The notes under the pieces: model-generated
Database searches by the model: none
What the model was told of the DNA's origin: nothing
What the model saw: only the letters and a program-made list of their open reading frames with translations
Shown here: piece after piece, positions 9,735-18,016 of the stretch
How positions within the stretch are numbered: position 1 is the stretch's first letter
Layout: every line of letters begins with the position of its first letter
Translations under genes and position numbers: made by a program
NCBI GenBank assembly: GCA_937775295.1
Contig: CALKBZ010000001.1
Location: 1 to 38,136 of the forward strand
Direction: 5' to 3'
Length of the DNA stretch: 38,136 nt
DNA from: an uncultured Opitutales bacterium
GTDB lineage: Bacteria > Verrucomicrobiota > Verrucomicrobiia > Opitutales > Coraliomargaritaceae

Positions 9735-10584
9735 CGCGGTCGTAATTAAGAGGGTTCAAGGGGATGAGCACTGAGACTTCTTGCAGGCTTAGTAACCGTT
9801 TGTCTAATCGCACGGTGCCGGCTTGGAAGATGCCAGTACTGCCTGGTTCGAGCCAACTGACGCTGCCAATCATGAGTCCCGGCGGAAAGGTGCCGCCCAA
9901 GCGTGTTGAGACGAGTCGGAGCGGGTTTTGTGTGTTGGCGACTAGATCTTGTGGCGCATCGCGCACTTCACCAATGGGCCCGCCGAAGCCGCTTTGCGGC
10001 ACGCCTTGGTAGACTACGGGGCGTGTGTCACCTTCGAAGCTGGCGGCCATGCGAAAATTTGGGCTGCTGATTAGCTCGACGCGACTGGTGAAGGCATTGA
10101 CTTCGACTATTCGGCCGACGACGCCACCGGCGAAAATCACCGCTGCACCTTCGGTGATGCCATAGTCCTTGCCCTTGCGGATGATAAGCTGTTGCCACCA
10201 TGCGTTGAGGTCACGGCGGATCACGCGCGCGACTTGATAGCGGAATTCGCGCCGACTCGGCATGTGGAGGATTGATTCGAGGCGCATGACTTCGGTTTCA
10301 AGGGACTTGTTGCGCTGGTCTAGCAGTTGATAAAAAGCTTTTTGCCGGGCGAGTTCTTGGCCTGCTTCGATTAGCTCGATTTTTGAATGGCTACGTCGTG
10401 CCCAAAAGCTTTCGAGGTCATCCAAATAGGAGGATACTATCCAAGCGGGTGCTTGAAATTCGGTAAAGCTGAGCTTCACAAATGGCAGGAACGACTTGGA
10501 CAGGGTCGGCACGATCCACCAAGCAATTAGAAAGGCGCCTAAGGCGACGATCGGCTTGAACTTATCGAGGCGGAATTTCGCCAC
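9724..10584 (-). CDS. mreC: Rod shape-determining protein MreC
   Basis: MreC is the periplasmic scaffold that links MreB to PBP2. The 286-residue protein has a single N-terminal membrane helix (about 12-32) and a coiled-coil stretch (about 60-95). The beta-rich MreC domain includes the conserved blocks INAWW-like DLNAWWQQLIIRKG, GVVGRIVEVN and SRVELISSPNFR. The only fitting start is a GTG at 10582-10584, nine bases after the mreB stop. It overlaps mreD by 11 bases at its end. Confidence 0.93.
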   Translation of the reverse strand: MAKFRLDKFKPIVALGAFLIAWWIVPTLSKSFLPFVKLSFTEFQAPAWIVSSYLDDLESFWARRSHSKIELIEAGQELARQKAFYQLLDQRNKSLETEVMRLESILHMPSRREFRYQVARVIRRDLNAWWQQLIIRKGKDYGITEGAAVIFAGGVVGRIVEVNAFTSRVELISSPNFRMAASFEGDTRPVVYQGVPQSGFGGPIGEVRDAPQDLVANTQNPLRLVSTRLGGTFPPGLMIGSVSWLEPGSTGIFQAGTVRLDKRLLSLQEVSVLIPLNPLNYDRDVP

Positions 10585-10593
10585 GTGCAGCGC

Positions 10594-11613
10594 TTATTTC
10601 GGGTTCCCAGTGAGGTCTTTCAATAGAAAGGCCAATTCCTCCAGCACCAAACCTGTGCCGTTTGCGACCGCACTGAGTGGATCTTCTGCAACAATAACCG
10701 GCAGGCCTGTCGCATCGCTCAGCAACTGGTCTAGGCCACGAATCATTGCACCTCCACCGGCGAGGACGAATCCACGGTCGATGAGGTCTGCAGAAAGTTC
10801 CGGCGGGCAGCGCTCCAGCGCGCTACGAACCATATCGACAATCGATGTCATGGTATCCGCGAGGGCGTCTCGAATTTCGATGGATGAAATGGTGATGGTT
10901 TTGGGCAAGCCGGCGACGGAATCGCGACCGCGCACTTCCATGGACAATTCTTCTTCGGGTGGGAAGGCTGAACCGACTCGGATCTTGATCTCTTCGGCAG
11001 TGCGCTCACCAATCATCAAATTGTAGGCGCGCTTCATATAGTTGACGATCGCGTTATCGATCTCATCGCCACCGACGCGAATACTTTTGGTATAGACAAC
11101 ACCTGCGAGGGATATGATCGCCACCTCGGTAGTGCCACCGCCGATGTCGACGATCATGTTCGCTGCGGGTTCGTCAATCGGCAAACCCACGCCAATCGCA
11201 GCGGCCATCGGCTCGGCGAGTAGGACGACGTCGCGCGCGCCGGCACGAATCGCAGAGTCTTTAACGGCGCGACGCTCCACTTCAGTAATTCCCGAGGGAA
11301 CAGCGACGACGATGCGCGGTGCGACAAAAGTTCTAGTTCGGTTTACCTTCTTAATGAAATACCGAAGCATGGCTTCAGTGATTTCGAAATCGGCGATTAC
11401 GCCGTCCTTCATCGGGCGGATGGCGGTGATGTTGCCGGGCGTGCGTCCGAGCATTTTTTTCGCGTCCGAGCCGACCGCACAGACCTTCTTGGTCGAGGTG
11501 TAGATCGCGACTACACTAGGCTCGCGCAGGACGATGCCCTTGTCTTTTGCAAACACGAGTGTGTTTGCGGTGCCTAGATCGATTCCGATGTCGTTTGAGA
11601 GAAAGCCGAACAC
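10594..11613 (-). CDS. mreB: Rod shape-determining protein MreB (actin homologue)
   Basis: MreB polymerises under the membrane and directs side-wall synthesis. Actin-fold nucleotide motifs are all present: [10 protein letters not shown] near the start, [10 protein letters not shown] in the middle and [11 protein letters not shown] near the end. From the GTG at 11613 the protein has 339 residues. The start is uncertain. A strong GGAGGT lies 25 bases upstream, and an in-frame ATT at 11637 would give 347 residues beginning [15 protein letters not shown]. This resembles the N-terminal start of E. coli MreB, which is also 347 long. First gene of mreBCD-mrdA. Confidence 0.95.
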   Translation of the reverse strand: MFGFLSNDIGIDLGTANTLVFAKDKGIVLREPSVVAIYTSTKKVCAVGSDAKKMLGRTPGNITAIRPMKDGVIADFEITEAMLRYFIKKVNRTRTFVAPRIVVAVPSGITEVERRAVKDSAIRAGARDVVLLAEPMAAAIGVGLPIDEPAANMIVDIGGGTTEVAIISLAGVVYTKSIRVGGDEIDNAIVNYMKRAYNLMIGERTAEEIKIRVGSAFPPEEELSMEVRGRDSVAGLPKTITISSIEIRDALADTMTSIVDMVRSALERCPPELSADLIDRGFVLAGGGAMIRGLDQLLSDATGLPVIVAEDPLSAVANGTGLVLEELAFLLKDLTGNPK

Positions 11614-11638
11614 GTGTTTAAGATTTTTAAGTGCAATG

Positions 11639-11644
11639 ACCTCC
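11639..11644 (-). promoter_or_regulatory. Strong Shine-Dalgarno-like GGAGGT upstream of mreB
   Basis: On the minus strand GGAGGT sits 25 bases before the GTG, too far to serve it, and 1 base before an in-frame ATT codon (11635-11637), rather too close. It is one of very few strong Shine-Dalgarno matches in the window and therefore bears on which start is used. Confidence 0.5.
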
Positions 11645-11697
11645 GAGTGCAGAAGTCTACGAAGTTTTTCACGCGGAAGGTTCTCAATGTCAAATAA

Positions 11698-11790
11698 TTA
11701 CCATCTTATATAGCTGCAGTCACGCTGTTTTACCTCAGTGAGCCGAATGCCGTGGCGGTGTTTGAGCGTAAACAGGGTGAGGTCGTCGGG
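11698..11790 (-). pseudogene. Remnant of the 3' end of a SpoIIE/PP2C phosphatase gene
   Basis: On the minus strand, 11790 to 11755 reads PDDLTLFTLKHR, almost the same as the end of the intact PP2C phosphatase in this window (PDDLTLITIKHS at 15229-15264). By my alignment 31 of 36 bases match. An in-frame TGA lies directly before the Pro codon and the frame runs on to TAA at 11698-11700, so no intact gene remains. It sits between acnB and mreB, about 85-180 bp upstream of mreB. Confidence 0.45.
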
Positions 11791-11886
11791 TCAAGTTGCG
11801 CGATCTAAGCAGCGCTGCCTGCTTCGAGCATGATTTTATGCGGGCATCCTAGATATCTGGGGCTGAGCGGCGATACATTCTGCTAG

Positions 11887-11917
11887 TTGCCAGTCTGTTT
11901 TCGATCTGGCCTATGTT
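11887..11917 (+). promoter_or_regulatory. Weak candidate promoter of acnB
   Basis: TTGCCA (11887-11892) and TATGTT (11912-11917) are 19 bp apart, longer than the ideal 17. This lies 110 bp before the acnB ATG, which would leave a long leader. The 414-bp gap 11614-12027 otherwise holds the PP2C remnant and the mreB leader; no other feature was seen. Confidence 0.25.
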
Positions 11918-12027
11918 ATGCTGGCTCTAGCTCGTGCGAGTAGCGCCTAAACAAAAAACGAAATCCGTGAAGAACCCCGAATCTTCTTGCGATACCTAAG
12001 CTTCAGAAGGCATATTTAATTATATCT

Positions 12028-14796
12028 ATGGACACATATATTGACTATTTAAAAGAGATCGACGAACGAATCGGTCAGGGATTACACCCGCTACCAATTG
12101 ATGGTGAGGCATTGTTAGCCGAAATAATTGAGCAAATAAAAGATTCTGCTAACGAACATCGCAAGGACTCGCTTAACTTCTTTATTTACAACACCTTGCC
12201 GGGCACCACGAGTGCTGCCGGGGTCAAAGCTGCGTTTTTGAAGGAGATCATTGTTGGTCAGTCGGTGGTCGAGGAGATTACACCCGCCTTTGCTTTTGAA
12301 CTGTTGTCTCACATGAAAGGCGGCCCCTCGATTGAGGTGCTGCTTGATCTCGCTTTTGGGGATGATGCTGCGATCGCGAGCGCTGCCGCAGACGTCCTAA
12401 AGACCCAAGTATTCCTGTATGAGGCGGATACAGATCGTATCGAGGCAGCTTACCGGGCCGGGGATGTAATCGCTAAAGACATTCTCGAGAGCTATGCCCA
12501 TGCCGAGTTTTTTACTAAGCTTCCAGAGGTCGTCGAAGAAATCGAGGTGGTGACCTTCATCGCAGGAGAGGGTGATATCTCTACTGATTTACTGTCTCCC
12601 GGCAATCAAGCGCACTCCCGGGCTGACCGAGAGCTGCATGGTAAGTGCATGATCTCTGAGGCGGCACAAGCGGAGATCCAAGAACTGCAGCGGGCGCATC
12701 CCGGCAAGAGTGTGATGTTAATTGCCGAAAAGGGCACTATGGGCGTGGGTTCCTCTCGCATGTCAGGGGTTAACAATGTGGCTCTCTGGACTGGCAAGCA
12801 AGCCAGTCCCTACGTGCCATTCGTCAACCTTGCTCCGATTATTGCTGGGACCAATGGCATCTCGCCAATCTTTTTGACGACTGTCAGTGTGACGGGCGGC
12901 ATCGGCATCGACCTGAAGAATTGGGTGAAGCAGTTAGATGCGGACGGTCGCCCAGTCTTGAACGAGAGTGGCGATCCTGTACTTGAGCAGGTGTACTCGG
13001 TCGCGACCGGCACTGTGCTGACGATTAACACCAAGACGAAGAAATTGTATAACGGCGATAAGGAGCTGGTGGATATTTCATCGGCCTTAACGCCTCAAAA
13101 AGTCGAATTCATTAAGGCCCGTGGCACCTATGCCATTGTGTTTGGCAAAAAGCTGCAGAGCTTCGCTGCCCAAACGCTCGGCGTCGACTTAGAGCCGGTC
13201 TTTGCGCCTTCTAAGGAGATTTCGCATACAGGGCAAGGGCTTACGGCGGTTGAGAAGATCTTCAATGAAAATGCGGTTGGCGTGACGCCAGGAGTCGTGT
13301 TGCACGCTGGGTCTGATGTCCGAGTAAAGGCGAATATTGTCGGATCTCAGGACACCACTGGGCTGATGACTTCTCAGGAATTAGAGGCGATGGCCGCAAC
13401 CGTCATCTCTCCCACGGTGGATGGCGCTTACCAATCCGGCTGTCACACCGCTTCTGTATGGGATAAAAAAGCACAGGCTAACATTCCTCGACTCATGCAG
13501 TTCATGCATAAGTTCGGACTCATCACCGCGCGTGACCCGAAGGGTGTCTACCGCGCCATGACGGACGTGATTCATAAGGTTTTGAATGATCTGACTGTAG
13601 ATGAATGGGCGGTCATTATTGGTGGTGATTCACATACCCGTATGTCCAAAGGCGTCGCGTTCGGCGCGGACTCTGGCACGGTCGCCCTCGCGCTCGCGAC
13701 GGGTGAAGCAGCGATGCCCATTCCTGAATCGGTCAAAGTCACCTTCAAGGGCGATCTAAAGGGCCACATGGATTTCCGCGACGTAGTGCATGCGACGCAG
13801 ACTCAAATGCTCAAGAAATTTGGAGATAATGTATTCCAAGGCCGAGTGATTGAAGTTCACTTGGGCACACTGCCCGCCGACCAAGCGTTCACCTTTACCG
13901 ACTGGACCGCGGAAATGAAGGCGAAGGCATCGATCTGTATTTCTCAAGATGAGACGCTAATTGAATCTCTGGAGATCGCGAAGGGCCGTATCCAGATCAT
14001 GATCCAAAAGGGCATGGATAACGATGGGCAGGTACTTCAAGGTTTGATCAACATCGCGAATAAGCGCATCGCAGAAATCCGTTCAGGCGAAAAGCCCGCG
14101 CTGATGCCGGATGCAAATGCCAAGTATTCTGCCGAGTTTGTCGTCGATCTAGACGAAATTGTCGAGCCGATGATCGCGGATCCGGATGTGAACAACGATG
14201 ACGTCTCCAAGCGCTATACGCACGATGCGATTCGCGAACTCTCTTACTACAAGGGTGAGAAGGTCGTGGATCTTGGTTTTGTCGGTTCCTGCATGGTTCA
14301 CAAGGGTGATCTGAAGATCGTTTCGCAGATGCTTAAAAATCTGGAAGCGCAACAAGGTAAAGTGGAGTTCCATGCACCGCTCGTTGTGGCCGCGCCTACC
14401 TATAACATCATTGATGAACTCAAGGCCGAAGGTGATTGGGAGATGTTGCGGAAATATTCTGGTTTCGAATTCGACGATGATGCTCCGAAAGGCGCGGCAC
14501 GCACTGAATACGAGAATATGATGTATCTTGAGCGTCCAGGTTGCAACCTATGCATGGGTAACCAAGAAAAAGCTGCCAAGGGTGATACTGTGATGGCCAC
14601 CTCGACACGCCTGTTTCAGGGCCGAGTCGTGGAAGATTCCGATCGTAAGAAAGGCGAGTCCTTACTCGCTTCGACACCGGTGGTGGTCCTCTCTGCGATC
14701 CTTGGTAGGACTCCCAACCTGGATGAATACAAAGCAGCGGTCGCAGGCATCAATTTGACAAAGTTTGCGCCACCGACAGGCGTCTTGAGCCGATAG
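12028..14796 (+). CDS. acnB: Aconitate hydratase B (bifunctional with 2-methylisocitrate dehydratase)
   Basis: AcnB interconverts citrate and isocitrate in the TCA cycle; enzymes of this type also act in the methylcitrate cycle. The N-terminal HEAT-like domain precedes GTMGVGSSRMSGVN, VGSQDTTGLMTSQEL, GGDSHTR and GADSGTVALALATG. The three 4Fe-4S ligands are Cys755 in GSCM and Cys839 and Cys842 in GCNLCMGNQ. At 922 residues it is longer than E. coli AcnB (865), with extra sequence mainly around 310-345. An AGAAGG lies 16 bases before the ATG, too far for a normal Shine-Dalgarno. A strong terminator follows. Confidence 0.95.
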   Translation: MDTYIDYLKEIDERIGQGLHPLPIDGEALLAEIIEQIKDSANEHRKDSLNFFIYNTLPGTTSAAGVKAAFLKEIIVGQSVVEEITPAFAFELLSHMKGGPSIEVLLDLAFGDDAAIASAAADVLKTQVFLYEADTDRIEAAYRAGDVIAKDILESYAHAEFFTKLPEVVEEIEVVTFIAGEGDISTDLLSPGNQAHSRADRELHGKCMISEAAQAEIQELQRAHPGKSVMLIAEKGTMGVGSSRMSGVNNVALWTGKQASPYVPFVNLAPIIAGTNGISPIFLTTVSVTGGIGIDLKNWVKQLDADGRPVLNESGDPVLEQVYSVATGTVLTINTKTKKLYNGDKELVDISSALTPQKVEFIKARGTYAIVFGKKLQSFAAQTLGVDLEPVFAPSKEISHTGQGLTAVEKIFNENAVGVTPGVVLHAGSDVRVKANIVGSQDTTGLMTSQELEAMAATVISPTVDGAYQSGCHTASVWDKKAQANIPRLMQFMHKFGLITARDPKGVYRAMTDVIHKVLNDLTVDEWAVIIGGDSHTRMSKGVAFGADSGTVALALATGEAAMPIPESVKVTFKGDLKGHMDFRDVVHATQTQMLKKFGDNVFQGRVIEVHLGTLPADQAFTFTDWTAEMKAKASICISQDETLIESLEIAKGRIQIMIQKGMDNDGQVLQGLINIANKRIAEIRSGEKPALMPDANAKYSAEFVVDLDEIVEPMIADPDVNNDDVSKRYTHDAIRELSYYKGEKVVDLGFVGSCMVHKGDLKIVSQMLKNLEAQQGKVEFHAPLVVAAPTYNIIDELKAEGDWEMLRKYSGFEFDDDAPKGAARTEYENMMYLERPGCNLCMGNQEKAAKGDTVMATSTRLFQGRVVEDSDRKKGESLLASTPVVVLSAILGRTPNLDEYKAAVAGINLTKFAPPTGVLSR

Positions 14797-14822
14797 TCAT
14801 TTGCGCGCCGTAAGTTTGAGTA

Positions 14823-14859
14823 AAAAGCTCAGGGATATCGTTTCCCTGAGCTTTTTTTT
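14823..14859 (+). terminator. Rho-independent terminator of acnB
   Basis: A perfect 13-bp stem, AAAAGCTCAGGGA (14823-14835) with TCCCTGAGCTTTT (14843-14855), has a 7-base loop and a run of eight T (14852-14859). It lies 27 bp after the acnB stop codon. Confidence 0.93.
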
Positions 14860-14943
14860 GGCATATTTTCGGCTTTGGTTCTCAGCACCTGCTATGGCAT
14901 TTCGGTACTGTTAGCACATTATGTATTCGATGCAGGGAAAACG

Positions 14944-15015
14944 CGGACGACACGGAGGTCATCCCTCCCTAGTTGTCTCATGCGTTATTGGCAGGGGCGC
15001 GCTCCGCCTCGTCCG
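14944..15015. repeat. Repeat family B, arms in reverse arrangement
   Basis: The left arm 14944-14969 (CGGACGACACGGAGGTC...CCTCCC) and right arm 14994-15015 (GGGGCGCGCTCCGCCTCG...) match the arms of the elements at 1-163 but face the other way around the spacer. It lies between the convergent acnB and PP2C genes. The rest of the 14860-15225 gap shows nothing I recognise. Confidence 0.7.
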
Positions 15016-15225
15016 CAGCAGGGCGAAAACGAGCAGTGCCAAAAGGCTCACTGTCGTAGCAACACTCCTGGGCTTTGCCTCTGCCAAGCTTATAAGCCCC
15101 TAGCTGGCGCCGGCAAATAAAGCGACCGAGGTGCCTCTTCTACTGCTCTACTCAAGTCCCCTTAAACACTCGAAACGATCGCTTGAGTTCGTGCCATTTC
15201 GACTGCCCCTGCGGCTGTTCGGAGC

Positions 15226-16659
15226 TCAGCTATGTTTGATCGTAATCAAGGTGAGGTCGTCGGGTTGGCCTTCGTCGCCAGAAAAACGGTGCACACTGTT
15301 CATTAGCTGATTGAGGATCGATTGGGCACTGCCATTGCCGTGTGTTCTAAGCGCGTTCATCAGCCGTTCCCCAGAGTATTCCTCACCGCTGGAATTGACG
15401 CTTTCGGTCATGCCATCGGTGTAGAGAATCAGTGCGTCGTCCTTGCTGAACGGCACGGTTTTGTCCTTGATCGTGAGGTCGAAGATTTCGGGTGGCACCA
15501 TGCCGAGAGCCATACCTGATGACTGGATTGATTCGACGCTGCAAGTGCCATCGCTGGCGCGGTGGTATAAGAATGGGAGCTCGTGGCCTGCGCGTGCGAA
15601 GGTGATCTCCTGCTTCGCTTGATCGATGATTGCGTAGATGATGGTAATAAACATATCGCGGCGCATGGTGCTTTGCATTTGTGCGTTGATAGCGCTGAGG
15701 ACCTTGGCGGGGGAGTCAAATTGTCGCGAGATATGGCGCAGGTTGGTCTGGCAAATTGCCATCAAGATGGAAGCAGAGATGCCTTTGCCGGAAACATCGG
15801 CGATGGCGACGCCGATTCGATTGTCATCCATGGCGAACACATCGTAAAGGTCGCCACCGATCTTTTGCGCTGCGGTATAGTGCGCAGCAAATTCAATATT
15901 AGGGCTGGAGGGGAACTGGCTTGGTAGCAGCAGGCTCTGGATGTTACTGGCGAGTTCGATATCCAGATCGAGTTTGTTCTTCTCGATTTGGAGTTGCATG
16001 GCATCGCTGTTATGCACCGCGAGACCAACTTGTTCGGCGAGCGATTCGACTAGCGAAAAGTCGGTATCGGTAAAGGCGAGCTCGTCGGCGGGGTTGGCAA
16101 CGGCGAGCACCGCTATGAGGCGGTCTTGGAAGAGCACGGGGGCGACGATGATAGAGCGGACTTTGAGCGCGGAATCGTTGTGCTGGATGACACGCGGGTC
16201 GTTGCTTGCATCGGCGATGAGTTGCGCACGTTTAGACTTGGCGACTTGGCCGATCAAGCCTTCGCCCATTTTAAATGTCTCGGATTTGAGGATGGTCTCG
16301 AGGAATTGTGTGCGGGTGGCAAGTTTGGCGCTGAGACCTTCCGGCAGTTTGCGCTGTGGCGGGAACAGGCCTTCGACGGCGATGCCCTTGAGCGTGCCGT
16401 CGTCGCGCTTTTCGAAGATGCATGCACTCATCGCGCCGGTGCTGAGAATCGCGGCATGGATGATGCGTTGAAACATGGCGGCACGGTCGCTGCCTTCGGC
16501 GACTGCCTCGACCATGTTGTGCATGAACTCAACGACAATTTGCTTCTCCTGTTGCAGGAGTTGCTTCTCGTCTTCGATGATTTTAACGTGGCTACGCTTA
16601 CCAGTGTAGAGTAGCCACATGCCGAATAGTCCGGCTAAAGCTCCAAAGAAAAATGACAT
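15226..16659 (-). CDS. Membrane-anchored GAF-domain PP2C-type serine phosphatase (RsbU/SpoIIE family)
   Basis: This 477-residue protein has an N-terminal membrane helix (about 3-18), a short coiled coil (22-45), a GAF sensory domain (about 60-225) and a SpoIIE-type PP2C phosphatase domain to the end. Metal-binding aspartates are Asp270 in GGDLYD and Asp288 in ADVSGKG, with the terminal PDDLTLI motif. Such enzymes dephosphorylate STAS-domain anti-anti-sigma proteins in partner-switching pathways. A STAS gene lies 48 bp upstream on the same strand, so it is the likely substrate (inference). The GAF domain presumably senses a small ligand or redox cue, unknown here. Confidence 0.92.
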   Translation of the reverse strand: MSFFFGALAGLFGMWLLYTGKRSHVKIIEDEKQLLQQEKQIVVEFMHNMVEAVAEGSDRAAMFQRIIHAAILSTGAMSACIFEKRDDGTLKGIAVEGLFPPQRKLPEGLSAKLATRTQFLETILKSETFKMGEGLIGQVAKSKRAQLIADASNDPRVIQHNDSALKVRSIIVAPVLFQDRLIAVLAVANPADELAFTDTDFSLVESLAEQVGLAVHNSDAMQLQIEKNKLDLDIELASNIQSLLLPSQFPSSPNIEFAAHYTAAQKIGGDLYDVFAMDDNRIGVAIADVSGKGISASILMAICQTNLRHISRQFDSPAKVLSAINAQMQSTMRRDMFITIIYAIIDQAKQEITFARAGHELPFLYHRASDGTCSVESIQSSGMALGMVPPEIFDLTIKDKTVPFSKDDALILYTDGMTESVNSSGEEYSGERLMNALRTHGNGSAQSILNQLMNSVHRFSGDEGQPDDLTLITIKHS

Positions 16660-16707
16660 AAAGGTTCAGGTTATTTTGCGGAAGCTGGTATTAGTTTCCG
16701 CTCACTC

Positions 16708-17214
16708 CTAGTCTTGTTTTTCAACTTGATTTTTCAGGAAGGCAATGACGTCTTGAAATTTTGCCGCATTCTCGGCGTCGGCCTTGACCAAATTCTCGTG
16801 CGCGCTGAGCACGTTTTTGGCTGCGCAGACTTCCATATTTTTAAGAGCCGAAAAATCGGCTGTAGCAACGGAGCTGCCCGGAAGGTCCTCGCCGATGGTG
16901 AGGAGATTTTGCAAGCCGAGGTTGCAGACGAGCTGGTGGTTGCGCTCACCTAGTTTACAAATGATCAATACGCCAGGAGGTGTTTGCTTGCGCAACTCCA
17001 GCGCCGTCCCTGCTAGGATGCCGAGGAAAGTGCTGTCCATCCCTTTGCAATTCTCGAAGTCGAGCACGATGCGTGCCTTGCCTGCGCTAACCATCTTTGC
17101 GATGAACTCTCGAAACGTGTTGCAGTTTAGATAGTTCGCTTTCCCGTGAATCCGAACCACAACGGGATCAGAGTAGGCACTGACTAAAAAAGTAGGCGTT
17201 AGAGGCTCACTCAT
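16708..17214 (-). CDS. STAS-domain protein (anti-anti-sigma-factor-like)
   Basis: This 168-residue protein has a STAS domain in its first 110 or so residues. The core motif DFENCKGMDSTFLGILAG places the likely phospho-acceptor at Ser61, right after Asp60, as in SpoIIAA and RsbV. The C-terminal 55 residues are an extra tail without a recognised domain. It should bind a kinase/anti-sigma partner when unphosphorylated; no RsbW-like kinase is in the window. It is co-directional with and 48 bp upstream of the PP2C phosphatase gene. No Shine-Dalgarno. Confidence 0.88.
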   Translation of the reverse strand: MSEPLTPTFLVSAYSDPVVVRIHGKANYLNCNTFREFIAKMVSAGKARIVLDFENCKGMDSTFLGILAGTALELRKQTPPGVLIICKLGERNHQLVCNLGLQNLLTIGEDLPGSSVATADFSALKNMEVCAAKNVLSAHENLVKADAENAAKFQDVIAFLKNQVEKQD

Positions 17215-17389
17215 GCGTTGGAGTTTTGCGGCAAATGATAGTCTTAGGATTCGGAGAGGTTATCGCGAAGGAATTATTAGAAAATGCCAGCGTAGTGGTA
17301 GCTACTCGACATCAATAGCAGTACTAATTCGCACCGTGAGGTCAACCGTTTGTGTCGAGCTATCGGTTTTTTGATTTCCAGCGGAAGGC

Positions 17390-17863
17390 TTAGCCTTTAA
17401 GTACTGCTTTGATTGCATCAAAATTTGGTAGATCGTGCGGATCTTCAGCAGATTCGCTATAGAGGATCACGCCGTCTTCATCGATGACGAAAGCAGAACG
17501 CTTGGAGACACCTTTGAAGCCGAGAAGGTCTGCATACAATACATCGTAAGCGGCAGAAACGTCTTTGTTGAAATCACTGAGGAGTGGGAATTTTAGGCCA
17601 TCGACCTGTGCCATTTGTTCTTGGGCAAACGGGCTGTCGACCGAAATGCCGTAAACGGCTGCGTTTAGGTCGGAGTAAGACGCGAGGCTGTTGCTAACGT
17701 CGCACATTTCCTGCATACACACGCTGGTGAATGCGAGCGGGAAGAACAGCAGGACAGTCTTCTGCTTGCCCAGGTTGTCGGCCAGAGAGATATCCTGAAG
17801 GCCGTCGGCGTTCTTGGATTTGAGTGTGAATGCGGGTGCTTTGGTTCCGGTTGCTAGTGCCAT
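17390..17863 (-). CDS. Peroxiredoxin (AhpC/TSA family; AhpE/BCP-like)
   Basis: This 157-residue thiol peroxidase reduces hydrogen peroxide or organic peroxides. The peroxidatic cysteine is Cys49 in PLAFTSVC. A second cysteine five residues later, Cys54, has the spacing of the resolving cysteine in BCP-type atypical 2-Cys enzymes, while the FPLAFTSVC block is closer to AhpE types. SKRSAFVIDEDG is the conserved strand near residue 120. The start codon is directly preceded by six 7-bp repeats, so there is no Shine-Dalgarno. Confidence 0.92.
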   Translation of the reverse strand: MALATGTKAPAFTLKSKNADGLQDISLADNLGKQKTVLLFFPLAFTSVCMQEMCDVSNSLASYSDLNAAVYGISVDSPFAQEQMAQVDGLKFPLLSDFNKDVSAAYDVLYADLLGFKGVSKRSAFVIDEDGVILYSESAEDPHDLPNFDAIKAVLKG

Positions 17864-17865
17864 AA

Positions 17866-17910
17866 TGAGAAGTGAGAAGTGAGAAGTGAGAAGTGAGAAG
17901 TGAGAAGTGA
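17866..17910. repeat. Six perfect 7-bp tandem repeats next to the peroxiredoxin start codon
   Basis: The unit TGAGAAG is repeated six times without error, plus a partial TGA. On the coding strand this reads as repeated CTTCTCA ending two bases before the ATG. It replaces the ribosome-binding region. Copy number could vary by slippage. Confidence 0.95.
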
Positions 17911-18016
17911 ATTGAAAGCGAAGAGAGCATTTAATAAAGGAATGCGCGGCGCTAATGTAAAGCGTCAGATACGAGCAGACGCGCCTTTATGTGTGTTTCT
18001 TCTATCCACTTGTTTG

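Noticed and set aside
14875-15120. Plus-strand frame of 81 codons after the acnB terminator
   Set aside because: It runs through a family B repeat and has no ribosome-binding site or recognisable similarity.
17316-17376. AACCG...CGGTT followed by TTTT, a possible plus-strand terminator
   Set aside because: Both flanking genes are on the minus strand, the stem is only 5 bp and the loop is 15 bases, so it ends no known transcript.
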